DNA of 64,000 nucleotides, from the NCBI GenBank assembly GCA_035236585.1, contig CP141132.1, forward strand, positions 18,389,945 through 18,453,944, given 5' to 3'. The number at the start of each line of letters is the position of its first letter. Position 1 is the stretch's first letter. The notes under the pieces are model-generated. The model made no database searches, was not told the DNA's origin, and saw only the letters and a list, made by a program, of their open reading frames with translations. The position numbers and the translations under genes are program-made. Shown here in pieces: positions 1 through 12,660 of this stretch. The stretch comes from Warburgia ugandensis (Eukaryota > Streptophyta > Magnoliopsida > Canellales > Canellaceae).

Positions 1-229
1 AGAATAATCACCAAGGGGTCCATCAAGATTCCTCCTCAAGCCCTTTTTACTAGAAAAACATGCCTCAACAGCAATAGCCTCCTCAATAGTTTTTGCCCCA
101 ACAAAGGAAATAGTCATTAGAGGAGACACAAGACACCTTTATGCAAGAGACCATGCAATTTCAAATTGATACAAAATAATTTTAAAATTATACTAAGAAG
201 ACTTTACAGGCCAACTCGCAGTTTATTAT
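1..229 (+). pseudogene. gag C-terminal fragment, Athila/Tat-like Ty3/gypsy
   Basis: Frame 3 reads as a Gln/Asn/Ser-rich peptide (NNHQGVHQDSSSSPFY, then PQQ repeats, then SLEETQDTFMQET) with at least four in-frame stops. Athila/Tat Gag proteins have this composition and a similar short helical stretch downstream of the capsid part. The reading ends where the LTR at 230 begins, so the later minus-strand element appears to have landed in this older plus-strand gag. The 5' part lies outside the window. Lineage is inferred from composition and motif likeness only. Confidence 0.5.
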
Positions 230-1749
230 TGTTTGAAAGTTTTCTTGCAAGCATACTTAATTTTGTTGTAGTGATGTAGGATCAAATCCTCATGGAGGAT
301 ATAGCAAGAATTTAAAGCACCAAAGTTCATAATTATCCTAAAATTAAAACTAAATTGAGGATTTTCAAAATTAAATTAAAATTTAAAATTAATTATCTAA
401 GACAATTAAGAAAAATAACTTCTAACAAACTAAACATGAATAAAAATTATCCAATAAGAATCTCAATCAAATTTTAAACCTTACCATAAAAATTGAGAAT
501 TAGAAACCTCTGTAATTTTTTTTATATTTTTTAAATAATTTATTCCTAAAAATCAATTAAAATTACTATAAAAAAAATTTAGATCATCCATCATCACCAA
601 TGTGTCATGCATCACTTCCACCTTATGAATTTTCAAAATTACTTTTCAAATTAAAGATATAGAGAAACACCTCTCACAACATCTACAAGTGAGAGAGTGT
701 TAGTAGAAAAGCATGTAAATATTAGCATTCACTCACATTGCTGTCACGAATGATGCCTTGTAGGAGGAAAAAGTTGGGTTCTTCTTCTTCCCTTAACGGT
801 CACTATGTGTGACTAAGGAGCTAACTTGGGTCACTTAGTTCAATGACTTACCAATGCATTTTTTTAATGAAATTTTGTAAATAGTATAATGAAATATCAA
901 ATAATCTATTGGAATGGTTAGATTTCATAAAAAGTTATAAAAGATTAAAATGTTTGATCCAAAACATTGGCTTTTAACCAAACTACATAATAGCACCCTT
1001 CAGACTTACTTCATAAATTTAAACCAATTCGACAGTTGACTTTCAACAAAACTTATACCAAACTCTTTTTAGATCAAATAAAACATAAGAAATTGATTAG
1101 ATCATTCAAAAATACAAAAAATAAACCAAATTAGCAATTGAAACTCATGAAAAATACTATCAACTTTTTATATGACTGTTAAGACTACCTAATTTTAATC
1201 AATTTGATTTACAAAATTTAAAATGAAAATAAAAGTCAAGCACCTGGGTCTTCTACTCCTTGATGTCTACTATCAAACAAAATAAGTTTCATAGATTTTT
1301 GTCAACTATTGGAGCAGGAATCATTGCATGAAGTAGCCTAATAGCAGGTAACTCACACATACTGTGGATCTTCTTCTTCTCCAAGCAAACATGTATATTC
1401 CCCTTTTTCATGCTCTCCTTCGATCTAGAATTTATAGAGGATTTGGAGCTCGATTTGGATTAGTCATTTCAAAATTCCCTATGCCATTGTTTCCTTCTAT
1501 CCAAGGATTTCTAATTAGATTTGAGTTTCTTACTTTAGGTAGTTTCAAACTTAGTTTCCTTACGAATATTTCTTTATCCTCATCCTTTCTAATTAGTAGT
1601 ATTTTACAAGTAGTTTCTTACATATTTACCTTGGATTGTCATCTAACATTAAAAATACATCAATGTATGGTCTCCTATAAATGTAAAAGTAAATGTTCAA
1701 ATGTACTAAAATAAGTGAGGGTTTTTAATATAAAAATCAACTCTTAACA
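230..1749 (-). mobile_element. 3' LTR of minus-strand Athila/Tat-like element
   Basis: This block is repeated in the same orientation from about 6156. Matching landmarks include CTTGCAAGCATAC at about 243 and 6174, AAGAATTTAAAGCACCAAAGTTC, and a shared stretch running from about 640 to 1570 against about 6850 to 7810. On the minus strand it starts TGTTAAGAG and ends CTTTCAAACA, the usual TG...CA form. A polypurine tract abuts its minus-strand 5' edge. It is shorter than the partner LTR, which carries extra sequence beyond about 7830. There is no coding content; the ORF at 1364-1714 lies in AT-rich LTR sequence and resembles nothing. Confidence 0.75.
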
Positions 1750-1778
1750 CCCCCGCTAACCAGCGTTTACTAGTCCCA
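1750..1778 (-). other. Polypurine tract of the minus-strand element
   Basis: On the minus strand this reads GGGACTAG, then TTAGCGGGGG, ending exactly at the TGTT start of the LTR. Athila/Tat elements have a purine-rich tract of this form in front of the 3' LTR. It fixes the element's orientation and LTR boundary. Confidence 0.7.
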
Positions 1779-3889
1779 AGTAAAGCATGCAAAAACTTAT
1801 TTTACAAATTTTATACAAAATTCCATTTTCATAGGTACTCATGATTGCATTTAGCATATAAAATAAGCCCTTGACCCCTAGGTTACCTCTAGTGGATGAG
1901 TTAAGCCTCATGAGGTTTTACAAAGAATTTACCCATAGAATATATAAAAGGTAGTTGCTAAATTTATCTTTGAGAATTTTCTTTTATCCTCATTTAAATG
2001 ATCACTTTAACATGTTAATAAAAATGAATGGATAATTCAAAACTCTACTTGTATGCTAAAAATATCTCATTTAAGCTCAAATTTCTATGTGTACAATCTA
2101 CATATATTTCTAATCTTAATTTATAAGTATACTACAACTCTTGAATTACATTTGAAATATGCTTTGACCTCAATCCTCACTAATAAGCATGTACTTAGAA
2201 ATAAAACTCTCAGAGAAAGGATAAGACATATCTCTCTTTATTATGTGAGGAAAATAAATAAAGATAAAACCTTTTGGCATACACTTATGAAAGAACAAGA
2301 GTTATTAAGGAACTATTTTTACTAATCCATTTAGAAAAGATACCATTACCATGAAAGTTTAGAATACTACACCACAATTTCTATCTATTTACATTCTCAT
2401 CAAGAATATATTCTTCCTAGAAACAATAGGTATTTAACTGGGAAAAAATGTAGGCTTAGGACAAGATTATGAAAGAAAGGGTATATAGGGATTCAAAATA
2501 TCCAAAAACAAGTAGAGGTCTTCTACTAAAGTTGACAATTCTTCTTCATTTAACTGAACTAGATATTCTTTTTGCACTTTTTCTTCTTCTTTTCTTCTCT
2601 TTTTTTCTTTTTCTTTTCTAAATTTTTTTATTTAAGCTCTTTGAAGAATCTTTCTTTTGATGATATTCACTTTCTTTCTTGTGTTGCAACTTAAAAAGTA
2701 TTTCTTTAATAATCTCTAACTTATTTTTGAAGAAAATAGGTAATGGATACTCTGTATTGGGTTAGTATGGGTATAGGATAATTTGAATTTAAGAAGATAA
2801 TTGGCTTATAAAAAGGCTCAAAAATGGTTAACTAGTCATAAAAATATCTTTAGGTAGGTTTTATATCTTTAGGTTAAAAATAAAGATGGCTTAAATCATT
2901 TCTTAGGTTTCATATATCCTATCAGATTCAACATACTTGTAGAAAATTAAGGGTAATACTCAGACAGTGAATCTTATTAACTAACCAAATCAAAGAAAAT
3001 CTAGGATCAACTAAGAATTATGTACTCTAAAGAAAAATTTTAAATTATTTATATCACTCAAAAGAATGAATGACTCTAAAACTCACTTAGGCTATAAGTC
3101 TCCATTAATATTATTTTGTATATCTAAAGTCATAACTACTTATCAATCTAGACCATATGGATGCAATAGTATGCAATTGTGATATGAGATTAAAGTCCAT
3201 TAAATACTTTTAAAAATGAGTAAAATAATGGACTAAGTATATACATTTCTATTAATAAAACAAAGTGAAAATAAAATATTAGATATAAAAAAATCCAATT
3301 CTCATCATGGTATAAGAACTAACATAAAAACTCAACAAAAAATCATTTCATTTTATTTTTTTCAAAATTTTTAAAAATAAAGGAAAAAATAAAAACTGCC
3401 AAAATTTGCCAGAATTCTTCATCCTCCAACCCAAATGAATATGGTGATAAGGCATTGAGAAATAAATAAATGGTAAATGTAGAAAAAGAATTATAAAAGC
3501 TATGGTAAAAAAATTATATAAAGGGACAATTTCTACCTTCCTTTGGTCACACTCAAAATTAGCCAAATTAGCCTTTAAAAAGGAAGAATGACTAAAGTTA
3601 TCTTCCATGTTTGAATTTTTCATTTGAACATAGTGCAAAGTATCCAAGTTTCTCTAGGACTATAAATGTTAAAAATTTCCTCATTAGAGGTTGTTTTGAT
3701 ATCTTGAAGCAACTTCTGAATGAACTGAGCGGGGATAGGACATGAATTGGAGGGTTGGAGAGGTTCCTTGTCAGCCTTTGAAGGAATAATTTTCTAAATT
3801 AGTTCACCCTTATGAAGAATAATAACTACCTTTATGTTTCATGTTTGTAGTTGAAGGACTGATCGCACCTACCATCTGATCACTACTAG
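1779..3889 (-). other. Non-coding 3' internal region; pol missing
   Basis: This stretch lies between the gag remnant and the 3' LTR of the minus-strand element. It contains a landmark (GTTAAGCCTCATGAGG, near 1902-1917) that recurs as a related sequence near 37795-37815 in another Athila/Tat-type 3' leader. I see no protease, RT, RNase H or integrase motif on either strand. A minus-strand ORF at 3348-3647 has two hydrophobic stretches but no recognisable family. A T/C-rich run lies at 2560-2625. The element is therefore a deletion derivative or non-autonomous form. Confidence 0.55.
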
Positions 3890-5213
3890 GGTTTTCATGT
3901 GGTTGAGCAGAAAATTACCTTTTTCAAAGGTCTGCATCATTTGGGACATCATGTCCTTTAATTCATTCAAGGATTGTTCAAATTGGATATTTTTCTTCTC
4001 TTGGTATTGCATAAATTTAAATTAACCTTATCTTGCCTCTTGTGTGGAGGTAAGTGAGTGCTAGGAATAAGTGATCCTTTTTGTGGTTGGTTTGGGGGTC
4101 TAATATGTGATATTAGAATTATCTCCACTTATTTGACTAAAGATAGGAGACTACTCTAGTTTGGGTTATATAACTATACAGATGGAGAAAAAGGACACTC
4201 ATAAAAATTATCTTGTTCACTAATGGCATCTTTTTCAATTATGGCACAAATGTAACCCCTAATGGTAGTAAACTTGGGTGTATCTATGTAATTTACTATG
4301 TTTAACTCATCCCAAGTTTGATCATGCTTGCTAACCAACTCTAAATACTCTTCTGCCTCATTTGGATGTTTATTGAAAAAATTGCCGTTGCACATCCCTT
4401 TCACAAACTAGCCCATATTGAAGGTAAGTCCTATATAAAAGAAATTAATGATATGACAAAGTTTATGTCCATGATGTGGACAAGTTAATAATAATTCTTT
4501 AAACCTTTCCCAACAATGATAAAATGGTTCTTTTTCATGTTGGGCGAAGTTCATTATTTGGTGACGATGTGTAATAGTTTTATGAATAGGTAGAATTTTT
4601 CAAAGAATATGCTAGTCATTTCTTACAAGGCTTTTATTAATCATGCTAATAGTGAATGAAACCACAGTTTAGCCTTTTCCTTTACAGTCTTACTATTTTT
4701 AATTCAATGTCATTTTGTGGATATTGAGTTGGGTAAACTTCATTGAATTGTTTTAAATGAAGATATGGGCTTTCATTATCCAACACATAAAATATAAGAA
4801 GCAATTAAATTACTCCTATCTCTGTCTCTACTTCACCATCATTTTGTGGCAGAATGACACACAACAGTGAGCTGGTGAGAGTAGGTTGAAGCTATTCTCC
4901 TAATATTCTCACATGAGGATGTTGGTTATGACAAACATCCTCTTGTACAATATTGACCCCATTCCCTATTATAGTTCCTTCTAAAATCTTTGTCCTATGG
5001 ATGATGATTCAGCCTCAATTGAATGTCATAGTTATCAACAAGAGGTGCAGGTTCATTATCAAATAGTGAATTAGTTCTTACTAATTAAAGATCACCATAA
5101 TTTGTTGGGAGTGGGCCTTCTTCATTAAAAGGTAGATTATTGCTCATTGAGAAAGAATCATCTTCTTCTCTATTTGTTGGAACACCCTTTTGATCAGTTT
5201 GTTGATTATCCAT
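3890..5213 (-). pseudogene. gag pseudogene, Athila/Tat-like Ty3/gypsy
   Basis: A minus-strand ATG at 5211-5213 opens a reading starting MDNQQTDQKGVPTNREEDD, with stops and frameshifts downstream. An open stretch at 4174-4404 (76 aa) carries a Ty3/gypsy capsid signature: MCNGNFFNKHPNEAEEYLEL followed by SKHDQTWDE, where intact elements have a Gag segment of the type CNG-x-F-x-K-x-PEEA. Near 3960-4010 the minus strand reads MQYQEKKNIQFEQSLNE, a coiled-coil-like Gag tail. The product would be the structural Gag of a virus-like particle. It cannot be made as one protein from this copy. It sits about 920 bp after the primer-binding site, as expected for a long Athila/Tat leader. Confidence 0.7.
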
Positions 5214-6135
5214 TGAATACAACTAATCAACTTTTTTTTAAGTTCAAAATTCATACACCAAAAAAAAAAAAAAAACTAACTTAAATGACGCATAATCAAA
5301 GAACACATTAAATAAAACAAACATGGCTAACAAGCTAAATAGTTTAATTTTCTTGAATTTCAATAGGGGAGTTTCTTTTAAATTAACCTAATCTAATAGC
5401 TCCTCCTCTCTTTCAAACTTGTCCCACTACTTCCTAGTTAGATCATATTGAATCAACTACTTCATACTATCCTTAGTCAACCTTAGTTGATCTGAGTCAT
5501 TGAATGTGTTGGAAGAACTAATCATTCAAATACCAAGATAATTGATTGAGTAGGAACTACTTGAGTGATAGTGGGTCTCTTCTAATTGATTTTAACTTAA
5601 TTTCTAGAAGACTAGGGTTCCCAAAAGGTGATGGCTAACCTAAGTGGGCCAAGGGGTGATGATGAAATTCACCCTCAATTTTGTGGGGCCAGGTGCCCTT
5701 ACTAATTACTTTTCATTCACCATGGCAGTTTGATCAACATATATTCACCTTAGAGCTTGCAGATATGTTCTAAAAATATACAAAAACAATAATAAATTAA
5801 TGCAACAACCGTAAAAAATATGTAACAATTATGAATGGATGGCACCTATATGAACTAATCTACTAAACAATAATACAAAACTATTTTAATAAAGAAAATT
5901 CTAAATCTAGCAAAAATAAAAGATTGAGTAGGTCTTATAGTGGGGCCTTGGAATTAAATCTTCTTATACAAGGGCAAACCAATTACAAATCACTTGCACT
6001 TCCATGAAAGGATGGTTTGCCCTTATACAACCCTTTTAATTCTAATTAAATTTTATATACAAGTCATCCTCATTATAATTCCACTCAAAGAAAAAAAAAA
6101 TATCCTAAGCTGATGGTATTTTGGCCATACAATCA

Positions 6136-6155
6136 CCTCCTTGGTAATAGTGCCA
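6136..6155 (-). other. Primer-binding site, degraded Athila type
   Basis: The minus strand begins TGGCACTATTACCAAGG just inside the right LTR. Athila-type elements normally carry TGGCGCCGTTGCCGGGG, recalled from established knowledge; most differences are transitions expected from decay of CpG and CpNpG methylated cytosines. The position and lineage agree with the gag reading at 3890-5213. Confidence 0.6.
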
Positions 6156-8500
6156 AAACCTTATTTAAGAGTTCTCTTGCAAGCATACAAGAGTTAGTTG
6201 TGGTGATACATGGTCAAATCCATAAAGATGATATAGTAAGAATTTAAAGCACCAAAGTTCCTAATTATCCTAAAAATAAGACTAAATTGAGGATTTTTTA
6301 AATTAAATTAATTATCTAAGATAATCAATAAAAATAAATTTGAAGAAATTAAACATGAATAAAAATGATCCCATAGCAATCTCAAGTAAATCTTAAAACT
6401 TAGCATAAAACAAAGAATAAAAAACTTATGCAAAATAAACTTTACTATTTATTCCTAAAAATTAATTAAAATACTAGAACATTTTTTTATTTCTTCATAT
6501 CATTCATCATCATCACTAATAAATCTAAAAATGGAAGGGTGCTCGAGGCATACATCCATGGCAAGTCATCTGAGACAATCTCAGATCATGAAGATGGCCC
6601 AACCCTTTATGCCAAACCCCCCATTTATTCACTGAACCTTGAACTGAATTAACCACATTAACTACCAACAAAGATAATGCTAATGAAGAAGCCATGTTTA
6701 TAAACAACAAGTATTTTCCCTCTCTCTCTTTACCTCGTCCAATCATCTTCCCAGTTCTGTTTTGACACAATGAGAAGGAAAGAGAGTCACAGAAAGAGGT
6801 TTTCAAAATTTTGTTTTACTAATGAAAGGGTTGTTCTGCATCAGTTCTAACTCATAGATTTTCAAAATGACTTTCCAAATTAAAGTTATGGAGCAACACC
6901 TCTCACTACATTTGCAAGTGTGAGAGTTTCAATAGAAACTCATGTAAATAATAGCATTCACTTACACTTTTATTGTGAGTGACACAAGCAAAACGAAAAA
7001 TTAGTTTCATCTTCTTCACTTGACAGTCATTGTGTGTAACTAAGTAGCAATCTTGGGCCACATAGTTGAATGACTTCTCGATAGAACTTTTGAATGTAAT
7101 TTGGTAAATAGAATAACGAAACGTCAAATAATCTATTAGTATAGTTAGATTTCTCAAAGAGTGATGAAAAATTAAAATATTTGATTCTAAGATTTGGTTG
7201 TTAATCAACCTATAAAACAATATCCTTCAAACTTACTTCATAAATTTAAACCAATTTGTTAGTTAACTTTCAACAAAACTTATACCAAACTCTTTTTAGA
7301 TCAAATAAAACATAAGAAATGGATTAGATCATTCAGAAACACAATAAATAAACCAAATTAGTAATGCAAAACAAGTAAAATGTTGTAAACTTTTGACATG
7401 ATACTTGAGACCAGCTGATTTTAATCAATTTGATTTACAAAATTTGGAATGAAAATTGAAAATCAAACACATGTCTTTTTTTCCTTAATGTCTGCTATCA
7501 AATGAAATGAGTTTTATGGATTTCTGTCAAGTAACAAATTAGGAACCATTGCGCGAAGTAATCCTATTGGCAAGGTAACTTACATGAACTGTGGATATTC
7601 TTCTTCCTCCAAGCAAAAATGTCTATTCCTTTTTTTTCACACTCTCCTTCTATCTGGTACTTATAGAGGAATTGGAGCTCGATTTGGATTAGTTTTTTAG
7701 AAGTTTTCTCTTCCACTCTTTCCTTCTTTCCAAGGAATTCTGATTTGATTTGAGTTTCTAACTTAAGTAGTTTCCCAACTTAGTTTCCTTACGAATCTTT
7801 CATTTATCTTCATCCCTTTTAATCAAGTGGAGTTTCCTAATCTAATTAGAAACTTCTATTCTTACTTCCATATCTTTCACCTTCATCATTTTTTTCTTCC
7901 TTGTTCATCAAGGAATCCATATGGAATGTCCAATCTTTTAATCTTCATCCACTCTCAAGATCTAATCTCAAACGTCCAAAATGGTTGAAGTTTTTTATTT
8001 TGTATAAAAGTAATGAATTTGGGTAATCCAATCTATTACGCTCCTTTATGATGATGAAAATATTGCATCTTTGACCAGTCATGTTCAAAATATCACATTC
8101 CAAAGTGGTTTTTAGTTGATCTTGATCATCCAAAGATAAATCATTTTTTATTATTGTTGATCTTCATCAATCTGCTTCAAATCATGGAATCCTTAGACCA
8201 TTTATAATTGGAAACGTAGGAACTTGAGTCATTTTATCTTAATTCAATATAGATCGTCCAAATTCATATCAAATTGATTGTAGCCATTCATTTCAATTCA
8301 AGCTTGATTGATAATCCAAAATTTTTATGGACATGACCTAAACACTTGATAACCCAATTCTAAGTCCACGTTTCATCCTATTAGAGGTTCTAACTTGATC
8401 TTAAGAGAAGTATGACTTGGATATGGTTACAAATGACAAGGGATTCTCTTTAATAGTTGATATTCTTTCCATGAGACCACATAAGATTCTTTCTAAGTAA
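6156..8500 (-). mobile_element. 5' LTR of the minus-strand Athila/Tat-like element
   Basis: The left edge follows the primer-binding site. Similarity to the LTR at 230-1749 is clear from about 6173 to 7830, interrupted by an insert at about 6521-6836. Beyond about 7830 this copy has extra sequence absent from the partner, so the right boundary is uncertain; I see no clean TGTTAAGAG-type end before about 8500. The divergence of the two LTRs (many substitutions and indels by eye) marks an old insertion. Short ORFs at 6906-7220 and 7945-8133 look like chance ORFs. Confidence 0.6.
6521..6836 (-). other. 315-bp insert in the LTR with a small secreted-like ORF
   Basis: The left LTR copy runs straight from its position 600 to 610, while this copy has about 315 extra bases between the matching points. 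The insert is less AT-rich than its surroundings. On the minus strand it holds an ORF (6525-6806). A nested ATG starts MASSLALSLLVVNVVNS, which looks like a signal peptide, followed by a Trp/His-rich part and CHGCMPRAPF just before the stop. I do not recognise the family. The WHKGLGHLHDLRLSQM segment faintly resembles the Ty1/copia Gag pre-integrase motif. It may be a captured gene fragment, or the ORF may be fortuitous. No target-site duplication is evident. Confidence 0.35.
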
Positions 8501-8511
8501 ACATTCTTTGG

Positions 8512-8638
8512 TATGAAATATGTGAAAATTTGACTTGATGAACATTATTCTACTAGCATATTTATGAAATATGTGAAACTTTGACTTGATGAACATTATT
8601 CTACTTGTACATTTGTGAAATATGTGAAAATTTGACTT
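8512..8638 (+). repeat. Tandem repeat, 51-bp period, 2.5 copies
   Basis: The landmark TGAAATATGTGAAA occurs at about 8514, 8565 and 8616, each followed by TTTGACTT and, for the first two, GATGAACATTATTCTACT. The two full units differ at a few positions. It lies at the junction between the minus-strand element and the plus-strand element to the right. Confidence 0.85.
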
Positions 8639-8639
8639 C

Positions 8640-9137
8640 TGGTAGACGTCTTTTTGACTGTCAAGAATTCCTTGTGAGAATTGAAGTCAAAATATACTTT
8701 TAGATAGCAATTTAAGTTATAATTTACTTAAAAACTAAGAATTATGTATATATTGCCTATATACTCACACTCACATTCCGAGGCTTAATCAAATAATGGA
8801 ATGTCTTTAGTATATGGGTAGGATTTTGATCTATTGCTCATTTTTATTAGCATGCTAAAGTTAGGAATTTAATAAATGCTAAGTACAAGAAAATTCTTTG
8901 AGTAAAATGAAGGACTTATATAATGTTTTCGAAAATATTTATGGGTAGCATTTCTGGATAACTTTACAAAATTATACCTCATCATTTGCGGGTAACATAT
9001 GGGTTTAAAGGCTTTCTACATATGCTAAATCCAGAGAAGAGCACATGCAAAAGTGGTTATGATTTATTTTCTTAGACTTTTTCTTTTCTACTTTTATTTT
9101 TTGATCAAGGATTACCAAAATCTAAGTCTAGGGTATT
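8640..9137 (+). other. 3' leader and polypurine tract of a plus-strand Athila/Tat-like element
   Basis: The region ends in a purine-rich tract (CTAAGTCTAGGGTATT, 9122-9137) directly before an LTR start TGATAT. In gene order and wording (a GGCTTAAT block, a GGGTTTAAAGGC block, then an ACC-AAAA-CTAAG tract) it parallels the 3' leaders at 36271-37961 and, inverted, at 1750-2000. The rest of this element's body to the left is absent, probably lost or replaced. Confidence 0.5.
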
Positions 9138-12100
9138 TGATATATATTACATGCATACACATATATTTAGTAAGTTTTAACCATAGAACTAACTTAATCA
9201 TCACTAATTCGGATTAATTCTACATTTTGCAAATCAAAGATACAAATGATAAAATGCACAAAATTGATAATTTTACCCCTAAAAGAGAAAATTTACTTTC
9301 CAAGCAACATTTCAAGCACATACATGCCAGTCATGAAGTCAAAGATTTCATATTGATAAGGGAAGTTAGAAACCCTTAATGGAACATCAAGCCTTATTCA
9401 TTCAAAATAGGGTGTTCATATCAAAAGTAAGGTGATAGAATTTTCCATGCATGCATACATGCATTCTACCACCTTGGGAAGCTTCTGAAGGAAGCTCATA
9501 TTATATACAATGAGGTCACATACAATGGGAGCTTTTGAAATAAAATAAGTTAGAAGATCAAGGCTCATATGAGACTTATTCCTTATATTCACTCTCCTAC
9601 TCAACCAAAGGAAAAGACCACCTAAGGGAGAGCATGAACTTTCAATGCAAAGGTGGTTAATCTCCCTTAGTTTCACATGGAATGCATAAAAGAAATAATA
9701 GTGATTGGTGGAGAAAAACAAAAAGGAGAAGAGAGAGAGAGATAATTTATGGAAAATCTATGGTTGAAATTCATCTTACTCTTCAAGTGCTTAAAGATCA
9801 ATATTTATCCATGTAAATACACAATCTAGGTAGCTAATAAAGATACATTCAAGTAAGGTTGGACCAATAAGAAGGTAGATTGCAATGAAAACCAAACTAA
9901 GATCCAATTGTTGAGTTTTTTAGTCTACTACCCACCTATTTCAAGGAAAAAAATGTCTCACCTAGGTGGAATGCTATTGGATGGAGAATATTATGGTACA
10001 GTGGGAGAAAATTTAAGAAAAACCTATAGTGGATAAGGAAATCTCAATGGAATCTAAGTCATCCACTCTAGGGCAGTCCAATCCAATGATGGAGAGTAAA
10101 GAAGCCTTAAAATAAGATCTTTTCGGATAAGATTAATGCAATCAAATATCAGTGACTCAAGGATAATGATAATCTAAGGGCCAAGAATGAAGCATTGAAA
10201 AGATAAAAACCATATCCACCTGGCCCTTGTTGAAAATTCAAATCAAAGTCCTAAGGTAAGAATGATCTCCACAACTCATTATCATCCAATGGTTCAAAAT
10301 CTTTACAGTTTTAGAAACTCCACATACACCTAATGTCTTCCATGCCTTCCATATAATTCCCTTACCAAATCTACTAAATCTCCTAGATTTTCTCTTATTC
10401 TCTACCTTCTTTCCTTTCTAACCAAACATCTTTACTATCCTACCAAATATTCTTTCTTTTCCACCCCACTTTCCTATCCAATCTCTTAATCAAACTTAAT
10501 TCCATGTCAATTACCACCTCCAAACTGATTTCATGCACTCCCCTCTCTTTCCTTCCCTTTTTATTCTCATATATTCCTTACATCTCAATCATCCTTTAGT
10601 GTTTTTTTCCTTAGATCCTAGCCTTCCACTCCCTAGGGCTTCCACTCCTAAAACTCTATAAATAAGAGGTGAACTTATATTCTACCTTTCCCTATAATTC
10701 AAGAGCCAAAGTTAGGAGAAATAGAGGGAAGAAGATCACCCTCACCCAAGCTCCTACAAGCCAAAAAGTCCAAGCCCATTGAGGTAAGGTAGGGTTCTTA
10801 ACCCAATCAAATTCCTTTTCTTTTCTTTTCATTTTTTTCATTCTTCATCTTCATGCACTTAGTCTTGCATGCAATTTTATTAAGGCTGCAAGTATTTTAC
10901 TCATAGCATATGCATCACACCACCACGCATGCATAAGCATCTAAAGTTACACTCATAAAGCTATGCATGTAACTCTCTTTCCAACGACCACCACCATTCC
11001 ATGCACTAATCCTACCTTCATCCATCCCTCTCTTGTATGCATAATAGTTTAATGTTCTAGCATAGGAACTACATGCATCACCCATGCATATCTTCCATAT
11101 TTTGCAGGCATAGTCCACTTTATTTTGTATGCACTCTTTCAATTCCATGCATAACATTCTCTTAAGCTTTGTTTTGCATGCAACATGCATATTTTAGCCG
11201 TACTATGCTTCACCATCTTAGCATAGAATCTTGAGGTTACACACAATTGTCCTTCCTTTTCTTTGATTGCTTTTGTTTTTATGTTTGGCATCACATCCTT
11301 CGTGCATCGTATAGGATAGCACGCAGTAGCCTTTTACTTGCAACTCTAATTCTTATCTTACTTCTCCATGTTTGTCATCATATTTGCAAAGTATTGATGA
11401 TCTTCCATGCTTTAGATTTGTGTACATATCTCCCATTCTCTTTATGTTACACACACCCTCCTCTCCACACACCATCCTATTCCACTCCGCGCCTTTACAT
11501 CCTTCACCCTTCCATGCTCAAATCCTCCACTTTCACTCCTTTACTTTCCGCACATTCACCACTTTCCATCCTTCTCTTAATTACACACATACTTTATGTT
11601 TCACTCTTCCATGCATTCTTCCCTTCTTTTGTTTTAGCATTTGGATTAAAGGATAAGGAGAAAAGCTTTATGCCCTTCTTTGGTAGCAAGGAGTCTTTCC
11701 AATCCTAGATTAAGGGTTAAGAGGAAAATAAATCTTTCAATAATGCTACTCCAATTTCTAGCTAAGGGCTTCATGTTGAAGAGTAGGACATTCCATGATG
11801 AAGTACATATCTCCTTCCCCATCTCCTAAGGTAGGAAGCCTTCTATATGGTTGTCCCTAACTTAAGGATGAATGACCTCTAATACTTTATTGCCTCTCTC
11901 CTTAAGAAGTTACCCTCTATTATAGAGTGTCTAGCAAGGATATGCAACAATTTGTATTACACTTCCATACCATATTCTTCTTTTACTCCTCTTGTGTGTG
12001 GTGATCTTTTAGGAAAGGTATTAAGAGCATTTTCTCTTGGCTGACCCAGCACTTCATTTCTAAGAATCTTTGGAAAAGATTTGACTTGATGGGTTATGGC

Positions 12101-12660
12101 ATGTCCGGTTAAGTAGATGATAATAGCTTGATGGTAAAAGCAGTGTATTATGGGTTGAAGTGAAGCCCTATTGTGTGATAGAACAAGAGGGCACTAGACT
12201 AGAATTCAAGCACCAGAATTGAAGACATTTACTTGCTTTCTTTTATTGCTTTTTTTTATTTACTAATGTAAGAAATCCTTGTAATCAATCAATTAATAGG
12301 AAGTCTCTTTTATTCCTTAGTTTCATCATTTATGTGGTTATTTCCTTGCTTTCTTAATTCCTTAGTCTTACTTTAGTTCAATCTTTAGATTCCTTTCCTT
12401 TATTTGATTGCTTCTTTCCTTACTTTATGTCTTTACTTCCAACTTATTTTCTTTATTACTTCCCTTCCTTCTTATTTGCTTTACTTAGAATATTTACTTC
12501 TCTTTGCTTTAAGTTTCCTTCCTTTAGTTTGATTGGCTAGGTTAAGGTGAAACAGTCTAATTTTTAATTACAACTCAAAAAAATCTTCGTGGAATCCACA
12601 GTACTTGTCATGTCTATGCTATAATAGACCCATGCACTTGCCATTATTTTTAAAGTACAT
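9138..12660 (+). mobile_element. Long LTR (about 3.5 kb), TGATAT family
   Basis: It starts TGATATATATTACATG. It shares the family landmarks of the tandem LTR copies further right and the solo LTR at 30811-33059: an AATTAATTCTACATTTTGCAA-type block near 9212, a CCATGCATGCATACATGC block near 9446, CACCTTGGGAAGCTTCT near 9468, CTCCTACTCAACCAAA near 9592, and GGAGAAGAGAGAGAGA near 9725. A TATA box is at 10657-10664. The 3' end carries a GTGGAATCCACAG-type block and ATGCACTTGCC just before 12660, as do other LTR ends here. ORFs at 10915-11190 and 11247-11708 fall in its pyrimidine-rich R/U5 part and are not coding. Confidence 0.75.
10657..10664 (+). promoter_or_regulatory. LTR TATA box
   Basis: TATAAATA lies in the context CTCTATAAATAAGAGG. 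The same box in the same context is conserved in sibling LTR copies at about 24697 and 26536, and is mutated in the copy near 22595. It marks the U3/R boundary of this family. Confidence 0.65.

Noticed and set aside
6525-6806. Possible Ty1/copia Gag pre-integrase fragment (WHKGLGHLHDL)
   Set aside because: Only about 16 residues resemble the motif and no neighbouring copia sequence follows, so I did not assign it to copia.
11247-11708. 153-aa ORF as a membrane protein gene
   Set aside because: It lies in the pyrimidine-rich R/U5 part of a long LTR. Leu/Phe/Ser/His richness reflects C/T bias, and an overlapping second frame is also open.
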